This document shows positions 1 to 11,694 of a DNA stretch of 64,000 nucleotides, one piece after another; position 1 is the stretch's first letter; each line of letters begins with the position of its first letter. A model generated the notes under the pieces. It had not been told where the DNA came from and ran no database searches. It worked only from the letters and a program-made list of their open reading frames with translations. The stretch is from positions 434,001 through 498,000 of the forward strand of contig NW_019029001.1 in the NCBI RefSeq assembly GCF_002105155.1. Direction: 5' to 3'. The stretch comes from Lobosporangium transversale (taxonomy: Eukaryota; Mortierellomycota; Mortierellomycetes; Mortierellales; Mortierellaceae). The translations under genes and the position numbers were made by a program.

Positions 1-960
1 CATTCTGGCTTAGACATCCGCGCCTTTTTTTTTTAGATAATAAAGACCTTCAGGACTATAGAAAGTACTCTCTATATTCTATGGACAGACATTATAGACA
101 ATAAATAGCTATTGCTGCGCAAACAGCTCCGCCGCTGTAGCTATGATTTCACAAACTCTGATCGTCATGGTTGGTGCTCAAATTTCGTCTTTCCGACATG
201 ACCTGTAGCGCAACGCGACAGATAATCCACTGTTCATAGTCATCAAAAGGCTCATTTCACCTAACCGCCCCATCACATCTAGCTGGGTCTTCCCGAGTTG
301 CTATCCCGGACTTTACCGCCCGCAATCTTATAGATCTCTTTCACATCCAGTATCTGTCGTTGCCCAGGGGAAGGAACAAAGGGCCATTATTACTGCATCT
401 ATGCTCCCCAACGGTCTATTCAGGATCCATGGAGTAATACCTGTATACATTATTATAACCATAGAAAAAGCAAAGCCTGTCATTTGATGATTATATGGAC
501 TATTGCGTCAGAACCTTGAGAAGCAGAGCTTAACTGAAGCAGGATTCACTTGCCTAGGCTATTTCCACGATATGAGCCCCATTTTTCAATACTTTATGCA
601 ATGCCTCTTGAAGAAATGAATTTGGAATATCCGATAATTGCTATTTTTCACGACTTAGCCGACTTTCCCTAAGGGAAATCTTTTTTTCTTGCAATGTCAC
701 TGGCACATAATTACCACGACTGGTTTAAAAATTTTCTGAAGGCTCCAATGGGCTTTGACTATGTCTTTATTGTGTTCGTTCCACTGTTTTTATCAAGTTT
801 TGCAAAACTAATTTTGGAATAGAAAAAGATATTTGCACGGCTCCGTACACACCCTATTTACACTGCTCCCTCATACGAATTTATTTGTACGGGGTCTTTA
901 TTTCAGTCTTAAATACCACTACCAGGCCTTCCACGACACAAGCTCGATACCCAATCATTA
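1..960. other. Gene-free AT-rich flank with a LINE-like tail remnant
   Basis: No supportable ORF or RNA gene. Bases 27-60 are a T-run followed by a diverged form of the LINE 3' tail seen elsewhere in the window (T-run, then GATAACAAGGACC-like sequence), which implies an old minus-strand retroelement end. Around 832-890 lie copies of a TATTTGCACGG/TATTTGTACGGGG motif that recurs in the palindromes at 2.5-3.6 kb and at 10.93-10.98 kb. Confidence 0.5.
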
Positions 961-962
961 AA

Positions 963-3900
963 TATTGACCAGAATATTTATCTTATCGAGGTCGTACGTA
1001 GCCCAGAATAGATGTTGATATTCTTTATGCGATTCTGGGACTAAATAAAGAATTACAAACGATTTATCTATATGCCGCTTTACCTTGCACCTTTGTTGGC
1101 CGTATTCTTATAGGTTGTGGATGGTTCCCTGATGCTTTCTTTCATTTAGCGCGTGCATACATCTCTAGTGTTTCCGTATGCTATTAAGCACATAGCGATG
1201 ATTTTAGTAATTAGGGACCTCTAATATGTAGTTTGTTTCGATAGATATACAAACATATTCTTTGCTACGATGCATAGCGTGCCGTGTTGCTACTCTCTTT
1301 CTTTTCTCTTTCTTCTATATCTTTATCTCTGTCCTTCTTTATTAAGAGCTCAAGCGCCCTCGGTACTAAATTTTATTTATCAAATTCACCAAAATACAAT
1401 GGGTAGACTTCAGTTTATTTTGTGGAATGTCTATCCTCTCACCCGCTTGTAACCCGAGAGATTACTTATCTTTTGATAGTTGGTGACAGTTCGCACTCAA
1501 AGCCAATCTTGCCACAATTACCTATATCCCTATATCTAAATAGCTAAAATACTTTAATAGCATAACCGTGACTAATAGTGATAGAAAAGAGACATAAATA
1601 CTCTTTTCTGTTACGTTGATAAAGATCCTTAGTTTTGTCTCATTACATTCCAAGTTTGTTATCATGTTCAATCAGGGCTGATTTTTCATCAATAATAGGC
1701 AAAACTTGCCTTGGGTCGTCTTTAGCACGCAGTGTCGCATACTCAGCAGCACATGTAGATGCTTCATATTGTACAATCACCTGATAGAAAGTTTGGTCAA
1801 AAAAATAAAATTTTGAAATGGTTATGAAGAGAAGCACTGTCTTCAATCCTATTTCTTGCCATTTTCCCTCAGCATGTACTGCCCACAAACTTCAGTAATT
1901 ATCCACATTGGCCTCATTAATAAAAGCGCAAATTTCCATCTTGGTTGGTGAAGTATTTTTGTATGTCACAAAGGAGATGTTTGTTAGAGACTCAAAATAA
2001 AAATAATAGACTTTCTTTCGGGTGACTGTAGAGCGGAATAGAGCCTGAAAAATATTTTGTAGATAGATAGTAAGCAGTAGAAAAGTATGTGAGAATAAGA
2101 TATAGGTCCACACACCCATGGGGTATTTATTCATTTTCTGATAGAGGGACTTATGCCAGGTAACTACGAATCTATCTGTAGGATGACATAGGTTCGTTCT
2201 AAAAACTTCATGTCAAATTTATCGCGTCGATGTGTGGCGCATTATTGCCACTAATTTCTACTGCTAATCGTTTTAGCGCATTAGGTTTTTTACTCAGTAT
2301 TTTTCCTAACTAGGCCATCATGATATTGCATACTGTGAAATATGCAACAGAACACGATGAGTATCGCAGCTCCCATGGCGCTGCAAGTTCCAACAGTAAT
2401 AATTCCAGCCTCCCCTCTACTCTAGACTCACCTTCGCTTATTTCCTTCGAAATAAAAAGCTAGAATCATGTAATCTGTAGGATACACGTTGCCGCTTGTA
2501 TATGAAATGAAGACCCCGTACAAATAGCTTCATCCTTTTGAAATGGTTGTCTAGATTGGTCACACATTATGCCTCATAACTACCAATATTAGCATTCGTC
2601 AGAAAGCGTAAAACCTACTTGAATAAGTTATGCTTCAGCGCCTGCCAGCGGCTCCAGATGGAGCGAACCCAATTGGGTTTGAAATGAGTGACTTTATCTA
2701 TGAGACTAATGGTGTCGACATGTCCATAAAAAACACCCCGTGCAAATAACTTCATCCAAAAAGATTGCGGATTAATCTATTTGGCAGCCCAGTTGCTAAA
2801 TATTATTTGGCAGCCCATACCAAATATAGTAATTTTTGCCTCTATTTGGCAGCCTACTTCTGGGGGCTGCCACTTAACTTCGCACTCTTGGGTGGCAGCT
2901 GGGCTGCCAAATACAGACTTTTTTTTTTTTTTTTTTTTGATAACAGGGTCATAACATCAGTGGTAAAACAAGCAGCGTTCTGTGGATACATTGCCTTGCA
3001 CAGCTAATGCCGCCGGAGGTACTAAGGGCAGCGGCGATGACACCTTCACAAAACAGCCTTCAATGTACACGGTTAGGGAATGATTTATTGAAGACGTCTA
3101 GGTAGCAGGTGAGACGCGTTTGCTCCGAGCGAAAACCTCTCATAGGCATTGATCTCCAAATGGCACCTCCAAAACTGTATGAGCGACCTACTTGAAGACA
3201 ATGTCACTACACATAACTATGACGTAGAAGACGGGAGCTTTATTAATTTGAAGTATGAGTGTTATAAACATATACGGTTCCTAGGAATGAAAAAAAAAAA
3301 AAAAAAAAAAAAAAATAGTTAGAGGCCAAGTAAATAATGAATGTTATTTGGCAACTGGGCTGCCAAATAGATTAAGGATGAAGCTATTTGCACGGGCCCG
3401 TACACCCCTTATTTGTACGGCCCCCGTGCAAATAAATTTTTACTTATAAAAAAAATTATTTGCACTGCCCCGTACACACTCTATTTACACTGCTCCCCCC
3501 GTACAAATAAAAAAAAGTTATTTGCACGGGGGGTCTTTTTTTTATTTGCACGGGGTCTCTTTTTCATCTACAAGCAGCAACGTGTATCCTACAGACTACA
3601 TGATTCTGGCTTTATATAAATAAGTGGAGGTGAGTCTAGAGTAGAGAGGGGCCTGGAATTATTACTGGTGGAAGTTGCAGCGCCGTGGGAGCTGCCAAAC
3701 AGCTCATTTGTGACATACAAAAATACTACCATTAGACCCATATAGCGTATACGATGATTTAAATTACCACTCACGTGGGGCAGACAAGAACCCTCTCTTT
3801 GTCCTCCTTCTTAGTTGGTGCAATGTTTTAACCTAATTGATATAACTTACTATGTATGTAATATGGAGCTAAAGTTCAATAAATTTACCCTTTTATTAAT

Positions 3901-4930
3901 GAGGCAATGTGGATAATCACTGAAGTTTTTGGGCAGTACAGGCTGAGGGAAAACGGCAAGAAATAAGATTGAAGACAGTGCTTCTCTTCATTACCATTTC
4001 AAGTGATTGTACAATATGAAGCTGGTCCTTTAGACGCAGTGAGCATCTACATGTGCTGCTGAGTATGCAATACTGCGTGCTAAAGACGAACCAAGGTAAG
4101 TTGGCTATGATAATAAACTTGGAATGTAATGAGACAAAACTAAGGATTGTTGCGATTAGCAGTCATTTATATGGGTTTTTACTATAGCTAAGGTTTTTAC
4201 CCTTTTTATTTAACGAAGATCCCTGGATCATAATAAAGACACCTTTCTTTCGTTCTCGCTACTTATTATGACCCTGGCATATTTCAATAACAGAAAAGAA
4301 TATTTATGTCTCTTTTCTATCACTATTAGTCACGGTTATGCTATTAAAGTATTTTAGCCACTTAGATATAGAGATATAGGTGATTGTGGCACGATCGGCT
4401 TTGAGTGCGAACTGTCACCAACTATCAAAAGACAAGTAATATCGGGTAAGAGGATAGATATTCCACAAAATAAGCTGAGGTCTACCCATTGTATTTTGAT
4501 GAATTTGATAAACAAAATAGTACCGAGGGCGCTTGAGTTCTTAATAAAGGACGACAGAGATAAGGACATCTAAGAGGAAAGAAAGAGACTAGTAACATGG
4601 CGCGCTATGCATCATAGCAATGAGTATGGTAGTATGATTGGTTGTACATCTACCGACACAAACTACACGTTAGAGATTCCTAATAACTGAATTCATCGTT
4701 GTGTGCTTAATAGTGTACGGAAATACCCAAGATGTATGCACGCGTTAAATGAAAGAAAGCATCGGGGAACCATAACAATGCAACCAACAAAAGTGCAAAG
4801 TAAAGCTGCATAGTATATTTCAACTATAGATAAATCATTTGTAATTCTGTATTTAGTCCCAGTCGCATAAAGAATGCCAACATCTACTCTGAGCTACATA
4901 CGAACTTGATAAGATATTCTGGTCAGTAGC
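963..4930. repeat. Very long imperfect palindrome (inverted repeat, arms about 1.4-1.55 kb)
   Basis: The left arm (about 963-2526) reads as the reverse complement of the right arm (about 3542-4930), with indels and substitutions. Matching landmarks are TTGACCAGAATAT near 965 against its complement near 4920, the segment at 1340-1370 against 4505-4545, the segment at 1690-1890 against 3910-4090, and the segment at 2455-2515 against 3550-3615. The spacer is about 1 kb and holds a second palindrome. ORFs in the arms are short, do not correspond between arms and resemble nothing known. It could be a foldback or TIR-type DNA element, or two copies of one repeat inserted head to head. I saw no transposase and could not define a target-site duplication. 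Confidence 0.7.
2733..3411. repeat. Inner palindromic element with about 75-bp terminal inverted repeats
   Basis: The left end at 2733-2815 reads CCCCGTGCAAATA, then CTTCATCC, then ATCTATTTGGCAGCCCAG. The reverse complement of the same string order occurs at 3335-3411. The interior holds further TTTGGCAGCC copies (2810-2910), a T-run (2921-2938) and an A-run (3291-3315). It has no coding potential. It looks like a non-autonomous TIR element seated inside the loop of the larger palindrome. The CCGTGCAAATA signature recurs at 2509-2526, 3388-3400, 3415-3432, 3455-3470, 3480-3560 and 10950-10975, so this is a multicopy family. Confidence 0.55.
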
Positions 4931-5221
4931 GTGCACAGGGTCACAAAATTTTTCCTGTGATCCTATATATGTCGTCACATGATATTTCAGTCCTCCCTTT
5001 TTGATTTCCATCTATCTATCCGTATCATTCTCTTATGGTGAGTTCCTTGCGTCAATATGAATCACAAATATAGCTATTCATTTATTATATTTTAAAATAA
5101 GAATCAAAAATGGATAACATTCTCTTCCTATTTGCAAGGCGCATTGTGGCTTTGCGCTATCGCCATCCTTTAAAATACTCGCTCCATTGAAACTATTGAA
5201 ACAAACAATCATAACACTACC

Positions 5222-7090
5222 ATGGCCACCGAAGTAACCCTCTTTTGCGTTATCGATGGAGATTCCTCCATATTCTCAGTGGATATCTCCTCTTCAAAAA
5301 CGATAGACCATCTCAAGGATGCCATCAAGAAAAAGCAGCTAGAGTTTCATGATATTAATGCAAGCAAGCTCACTCTCTGGCATGTCGCCATTTCTTCTAT
5401 CTCCAAGAAACCAATTACATTAAGCAATCTTACAGACGAGCAGAAGGCGCAGAAAAACCCAGAGAAGCTCGAAGATCCGACTAGCGAGGTCTCTGAGGTT
5501 TTTGGCGCTGTACCACCAAAAAAAACCATCCATGTCATTATTGAACGACCAGGTACTATTCCACTCTACTGGTATGCCTTTTTTTTTTGTCCACAGTTAA
5601 CTATGATTAAACAAGTCATACGCACTTTCTATTTGTATTCCTTTCTCCTAAGTTAAAAGTGAAGGGAATGAACCTATAATCGCAAGTCTACAGACGACGA
5701 ACGCAGATCTACAAAAGGAAATCGCCGACTTGAAGCAACGACTGCATACGAACGCAAATTTAGGAACGATGATCGTAACTTTAGAAACGACAATCGCAAA
5801 TTTAGAAACGATAATCATAAATTTACACAAGGAAATGACCGACCTGAGGCAACAAAAACTGCATATGGAAGCAGATTTAGAAATGGTACAAAAGAAAAAC
5901 GCCGAATTGGAGCAACAACTACAGGCGGACACATATACTAGTAAGTGATAATCAACAATAAGTGAGAATGTGGAATGGAAAGATGTCGAAAGGAACCATA
6001 GTGAAAGAGAGCTGACTTTGTTGTTATTCTAGCACTGAGCGTCGTGAACAAAAGAGATCGGAATAAGGTTATTTGCACATATTCCACCAATATTAAATCA
6101 GCTACTATAGGAAGCCTGCGAGAAAGCCTTCGAGATTATTGCTTGGAGTTTGAGGAGTTCGAGGAAGTCCAAATATTTGTGTACGATGAGGAAACGAAGA
6201 CATTTCCGTTGTTGAGAGACGACATTCAATTTCGTTCTATCTTGGAAAAACTTCAGCAAAAAAAGTGGAAAAGGCTCATTATATCTTTGGCTACCCCAGC
6301 CATTAGTTTTTCGTCATGGGACTGGAAAAAAGTTCAAGACACGTATAAATTACAATCGTTCATTGATCTACCAAAATTTGATCTCAAGCCCAAGGAGGAC
6401 TTGACAGAAGCTGAAGAGACAATATTGGGACATATTGTGGACGATTGCATTCGCAAAGGTAGAGCCTATGCATTTAATGCACAATCAAATGAGGCTACAA
6501 GATCAACAATTGTCGATGCATTCATGGTTGGAGCAGTATCGCTCTATGCGCCCGACATGATCCTTTCGCAACAACAGTCTTTGAAAGGCACGCGCGGCTA
6601 TGGGACTTTGGACTTTGCTGTTGTTGACTGTATCAATTCGGGACAATTTCTTGGCATTACGGAAGTGAAGAAGGACGATCATGTGCAAGGCCTTGCACAA
6701 AATATGGTACAGCTCGATGTAGCCTTGCACAATAGGAAACGAAAACGAACTGAGGAGGATGGAGATTGCCCTAGAGCCCTTAGGGCTTATGGAATCGTAA
6801 CCAACTCATTTCAATGGGCATTTGTTGAATCTACATTGGAAAATGGCACGCTAAAATACCGAAGGTTGGAACTGACTAAATCTTTAGAAGTGATAGGAGA
6901 AATGGAAGACGTGAGAGACAGATGCAAGCTTATATTTGGCTATGTCCTTACTCTTTTCGAATTAATGAAGAATGAAATGAGCACGAGAGGTAGTTTCAAC
7001 ATCGAATCTGACTCCCCAGCAACCAAAAAATCAAAATTTGATCAGTCATCAACAGCAACGATAACAACACCAATAACAACAACACAATGA
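5222..7090 (+). CDS. Crinkler (CRN) effector-like protein with PD-(D/E)XK nuclease-like C-terminus
   Basis: Three exons, 5222-5552, 5653-5940 and 6033-7090 (558 aa); both introns are GT-AG and keep frame. Residues 1-110 match the fungal Crinkler N-terminal ubiquitin-like header (LFCVIDG near the start, then KLTLWHV). Exon 2 (about 111-206) is a heptad-rich coiled coil. Residues about 210-310 look like a PB1/ubiquitin-like fold ending in a SSWDWKKV linker. Residues about 320-520 carry a nuclease-like core: E360 in SNEATRS, D400 in GYGTLDFAVVD and E417-V-K419 in GITEVKKDD, followed by QGLAQNMVQLDVAL. This is the REase-type CRN tail described for eukaryotic Crinklers. The C-terminus is Ser/Thr-rich. 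No classical signal peptide is visible. It is convergent with the recombinase gene ending at 7254. Nuclease activity is inferred from motifs only. Confidence 0.85.
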
Positions 7091-7253
7091 TATCCGCTTA
7101 AAATAGCATACAGCAGTTTTGTAATAAATAATATTCCAATATCATCAGTTGGAAGCTTTCAAGTAAAATGGAGTGACACTTTAGAAGTGTCTAACGAAAC
7201 GCCTTCAACGGTGTGGTTTATTTTTATTTTAAAGAAATATATGTATAAACACA

Positions 7254-10200
7254 TTACTTAAAAGCTTTTTTTCTTTGTGCTCGACGCATCTTAATGTAGG
7301 AATTGTTGGAGCCAGCGTTGATGATAGCCTTGGAAACTGACGTCAGGGCATCAGCTTCCTTTTCCACTAACGTCATGCATGTTGATTTTGATATCTCTTC
7401 TAGCACAGCCTCAATTAGTTCCTTCTTGAATTGATACAACTTCCTTTTCTGTGCATCGAATCCTGAACGCCATTTTGCTCTTTTTTGGTCAGAGCTCTTA
7501 TTCAAAGCCCAGATCGAGGGCCGTCCATCGACACCATGGAACCATTCCTTCCATTGATCCTTGAGAAGCGCTGCTTGCGGAAGCATTTCGTGCGAGGACA
7601 GGGTTGTTCCAATCTGAACGTAGAGCATGGCGATCTGTTCTGCCAACTGGTCCAAATCAACTCTACCTTGCATACCAGACTGAGATTGAGGTTGAGATTG
7701 AGAGTGAGCTTGTCTTTGTTCTACAACTACTTCTTCTTCTCTTTCTCTCGCTCCGTCTACTTCATTGAAGAATGAATCCTCGCCTTGTAAAGGTGAAGAG
7801 GTGTTGGTAACGCTCGCTTGCTCATGAGCCGGCTCATGGCTAACCAGGTGCCCGTCTGTGTGCCCTTGCTCCGGGGTGAATGGGCTCCTCTGTCCTGCTC
7901 CACATCCCTGCTGTATCTGGAGATCGAACTCTCGTATTTGCTCTCTTTGGATTGATTTGATCTCAGATACAGTGTGGCCTATAGTTCTTCCTGCACCATT
8001 GAAGGCCCCCTCTATCCCTTGAGAGAGTGCCACTAGCTGACGATTGACACTTGACATATGCGTCCTGAATGAAGAAGTCAAGTTACAGTTAGATGTATCA
8101 ACGCGTTCTCGTGATCGTATGAAGTCATCAAGAGCTGAAAGCTGTGCTCCTAAAACATCAAGTTTCTGTGCTATTGCGGGAGCGTTTGCTGCAAGGCTAT
8201 CCATCGAGGGAGATCTTGCCTCACTCATTGTTTGGCGCAACTTTGCACTAAACTCTCCGAACTCTGGCGATTGAAAGACTGGCATCTGGCAGATATGGTG
8301 CATCCGGTAAATCTGGTAATAGCAATTAGCATTGTCGGTAATTTCCATAAGTACAGCCATATCCTGAAGAATAATCTTCCGAAAATGAGCAAGAATAATA
8401 TTAAAGCGTATTTTTGGTATTTCCTCCTTGCAATGGCTTGTTTGTTCCAAAAGGGGTCGATTGTAGTCCTCGGGGCGGTCCATCATGATATTCTCAATGC
8501 GCTGCTCCCAGTCTTTGTTTCCTTCAAACAGGTTCTCAATGAAAGGAAAAATCATTCTCTGAAGTTTGGGATCAGGAATAAGTGTGTTGCGAGGAAGCCA
8601 GAATTCCTCATCAGTTCGCGTGAAGCCTGCCATCGAATACGGAACAGCTCTTGGAACTGGATGTAGGTAATGGATCGCCAAGCGAGAATGAAGCCAATTG
8701 CCTTGCTGAGATATCTGGTCATGCGATGATCCATTGAGCATCGCGTGTTGTGCTCCAGCTTTGCGGCCCGCATGAGTAACTTTATCACTATGATGGCCTG
8801 CCTTATTCATAACCCCTTTCATAGCCCTAAGAGCAAGAAGTCGCGAGGAAGCGTCAATCCATCAATTACTATTGCACTACCATACAAAGCCATGTATACC
8901 CTGTACTTACTTGTAGAGTGAGGTTGAGGACATACGGGTTCTATCAGAAGCGCCGAAAATGAGGAAAGTTTCCATCCATTTGTCGTCATGAAAGTCAGGA
9001 ACGTTTTTTTTGTCCTACAGTCAAAAGTTACGAATAATAATAGATGTGAGCAATCGAATGTCGGTACAGCCCCGAAACATTAAACAGAAAAAGTATCAGG
9101 AACTAACCATCCATAGCTCTAATAGATAAAATCCTAAGGCACCTAAAGGACACAGCTCAACATCTTTATTGCGAATACAAGACGAATAGATAGTGAAGTC
9201 CTGATTTGTCTTGCCATGTGTAATCTCAAGAACAAGGGCAAAAGAAAGCTGGCGCCCATTCTCAGCCGTTGCATGGATATGTGGGAACAGGCTACTCAAT
9301 TTCGCATCAAGTAAATTTTGGCCACGAGCAATCAAAAAATGATTCAAGGCAAAGCTAACTCGGTCGCGAGCCCCAAGCAGCTTGTGAGTCTTAGCTCCAC
9401 CATTCAGAGGTTTGTAAGATCGAGTCCAACAAAGTTTCAAGAACTGCTTGAGTTGAGCTGGTGTGTATGCATTGTCGACCGACATTCGATATTGGTTCTT
9501 GAATTTATTGCTTTGTTGATACCTGCAGAACAGCAATTAGGGCAATTAGCAATATGCAATATTATATGTTTTAAAACAACATCCACTCCTTCAATTTTCA
9601 GGCCTCAAAGTTAAATAATACTACATTATGCTGCTGTCTACTCCTACCTTTTTCTGTATGATGAAATGATCCCTCTGAACTCGGCTGTACGTAGACTTGC
9701 CCATGGCTGGTTGCTAGGGTTGGGAACTAATGCTCGCTGAGACTGATAGAGCGATATGACCGACTTGACATATGCATCAACTGTCTCTGGAGAAGGGAGA
9801 TCACCTTCATAATCTATTGTGACGTTGACACGCAATGGCTTGATGCTATAGAAGTCGTCCTCCGCCTGTACTGATTCTTCTGCCACAAGTTCACGCACAT
9901 AGAGTAAGAATTTCTCGTATGTGACCATGTCTCCATCCATGAAATGCTTACGCTCGCACCAATCCTATATATATTATGGATCAATTAATTGCTACCAATA
10001 AACATTATTTTTTGCATTGCTCAACTACTATTCAAATAAGCTCACGCACCACCCAATGCCGTTGGTATTGTTGATAATGATACACTGTTCGACGTGCTAG
10101 GGATTTTTCACGATCCTTAGCTGCCTCCTGTAGGACCAACGTACAAGCTATTTTGTTATGGGTGGCATATGCTGTCTTGTTCGCCATGGATGCAACAACA

Positions 10201-10367
10201 TCAGCTCTGCTCGCAGCTGCTATAGGTTGACCTTTGCGTCGTTTAGGAGTTGCCGGGTTTTCTTGTAGCGTTATATGCCGCTTTTGGCTTTGAAGTCCTT
10301 GTTCCTGAAATTGGAATTGATCTTGGAATTGTACCTGAAATTGAATTTGATTTTGGAGTTGGGGCAT
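7254..10367 (-). CDS. Crypton-type tyrosine recombinase with GCR1_C-like DNA-binding domain
   Basis: Rebuilt exons (minus): 10367-10050, 9964-9648, 9522-9108, 9014-8911, 8826-7254, giving 908 aa with all junctions GT-AG and in phase. Residues about 90-130 (HWVDWCERKHF...DGDMVTYEKFLLYV) match the Crypton SAM-like N-domain. The catalytic set is visible: R278 (FLIARGQNLL), H403-x-x-R406 (THAGRKAG), W429 (GNW) and nucleophile Y438 (IHYLHPVP), with RNKDVELCPLGALGFYL between, typical of the Crypton/Ndc10-II family. The last 150 residues (EWFHGVDGRPSIWALN...KWRSG) match GCR1_C. The first exon is Gln-rich. The true start is uncertain: an ORF at 10542-10630 with a good GTGAGC donor could be an upstream exon, but I could not join it in frame. 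This may be an autonomous Crypton or a domesticated copy; the catalytic residues look intact. Confidence 0.85.
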
Positions 10368-10741
10368 GTGTATGTGTGAATCTAACTGTTGTCCTAAATA
10401 CTGACCAACATTCTGTGGTGATTCTAATTATAATTTCAAGAGTTCAAGAGTTATTATTTGGTTTTCTTTCTTTAAAGGATCAACAGCAAGCGACGACTAT
10501 TGTTTGTATATAATATAATGCTGAATAACGAATGTGCTCACCAAACCAGCCTTAGTCCGCCAGCGATAGAGAGCGATAGGCTACCTTGAAGAGGACTTCC
10601 TACACTATTCTGTGCATTGGTTGCATTAGATGTGAATAGCGCTTCCATGTTATTTAATGCTGAGTGGTGGGGAATGAAGGGGTGGGTGAAGGGAGAAGTG
10701 ATAAAACAAGTTAAGAAAAATGTTTGCTTATCCCTCTCCAT

Positions 10742-11006
10742 TAGTGCAAGTCATATGCGATGGCCTTTCCAAATTTACACATCTACACAAAAACGGTATT
10801 CAGGCTAAATCACGCTGGAGATCACATTCTATATATTTTGTCAATTTTTTATATTACTTTTCTTTGTGATTCAATAAAAAGAAACAAGGTTTGTGACCAC
10901 ATAATTTCAAAATACCAATTCAGTGCAAATAGATTTTTTAAATATTTGTACGGCCCCCGTGCAAATATCTTTTCTTAATCCAAAGATTGCTAGGATGCCT
11001 TAAGGC
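10742..11006. other. Non-coding stretch with CCGTGCAAATA repeat remnant
   Basis: No gene is visible between the recombinase 5' region and the tRNA. At 10918-10975 lies GTGCAAATA, then ATTTGTACGG, then CCGTGCAAATA, the same motif that terminates the palindromic elements at 2.5-3.6 kb. It is probably a short MITE remnant. Confidence 0.4.
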
Positions 11007-11010
11007 AAAA
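11007..11010 (-). terminator. Pol III terminator of tRNA-Gly
   Basis: AAAA on the plus strand (TTTT in the transcript sense) lies one base past the tRNA 3' end, the usual RNA polymerase III stop. Confidence 0.6.
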
Positions 11011-11011
11011 T

Positions 11012-11082
11012 TGAAAGTGCCGGGACTCGAACCCGGTTCTCAGGCTTGGAAGGCCGGAATGATACCCATATACTACACTTTC
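11012..11082 (-). tRNA. tRNA-Gly (anticodon TCC)
   Basis: On the minus strand a 7-bp acceptor stem (GAAAGTG with CACTTTC) closes a cloverleaf with a perfect T-arm (CCGGG TTCGAGT CCCGG) and an anticodon loop CTTCCAA giving TCC. The B box GGTTCGAGTCC is consensus. The anticodon stem has one C-T mismatch and the D-stem is weak, so it may be a diverged or decaying copy. No intron. A Ty3/gypsy element begins 14 bp upstream of its 5' end. Confidence 0.8.
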
Positions 11083-11095
11083 TTGTAGTTGAAAG

Positions 11096-11480
11096 TGTCG
11101 TAAATGACGCCTATTCATTTACCTAAATATGTATTTCCTTTCAATTTATTTATTTCCTATCATCCTATTTTCTACCATTTTTAAATAGTATTTAAGTAGC
11201 TTTTTCCTTCACTGCAAAAACGGCATCTCTCTTCTTATTATCGATGCCCTTTTGCAGGTGAGTTTATCTTCATTATTCTCATTATGAATTCTCAGAAAAT
11301 TAGCAGTTATTAAAGATCTCTCTTCTTATTATCGATGCCCTTTTGCAGCATCCTCAAAATCATTCAAAGCATTACTTAGGATCACTATCGTATCCCAAAA
11401 CCACGAGGCTCTTGCCCAATTCTTCATTTTTCATCATTACCTACTAGTTTCCAGAGATCACTAGTAGATGCTCTACGACA
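11096..11480 (+). repeat. 5' LTR of Ty3/gypsy element (385 bp)
   Basis: It begins TGTCG and ends CGACA, is flanked by AAAG at 11092-11095 (matched by AAAG at 16841-16844), and looks identical to the 3' LTR at 16456-16840. It contains a 33-bp direct repeat at 11225-11257 and 11316-11348; the first copy is followed directly by GTGAGT and each copy ends TTTTGCAG, an intron-like arrangement. Confidence 0.95.
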
Positions 11481-11482
11481 AA

Positions 11483-11489
11483 TGGTAGC
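11483..11489 (+). other. Primer-binding site of the gypsy element
   Basis: TGGTAGC starts two bases after the LTR end. It is complementary to GCTACCA, the 3' end of many initiator tRNA-Met molecules; complementarity beyond seven bases is not evident. Confidence 0.6.
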
Positions 11490-11654
11490 AAAGGTTCTTT
11501 TAACCTCTAACGCGACCTAGTTACTACTCCATTATTATTCTTCTTGACACTTTTTGATTGTACATATTCATCCTTTTGTTGTGATCATATTACAAACTTT
11601 TTGCTTTTCCTCAACCAAATTCTTTACCTTCACCACACACTTTTATTTTTCGCG

Positions 11655-11694
<40 letters not shown>

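Noticed and set aside
10538..10741. MEALFTSNATNAQ ORF as a certain first exon of the Crypton gene
   Set aside because: It has a good GTGAGC donor, but every acceptor that I tried gave a stop or the wrong phase, so it was left out of the model.
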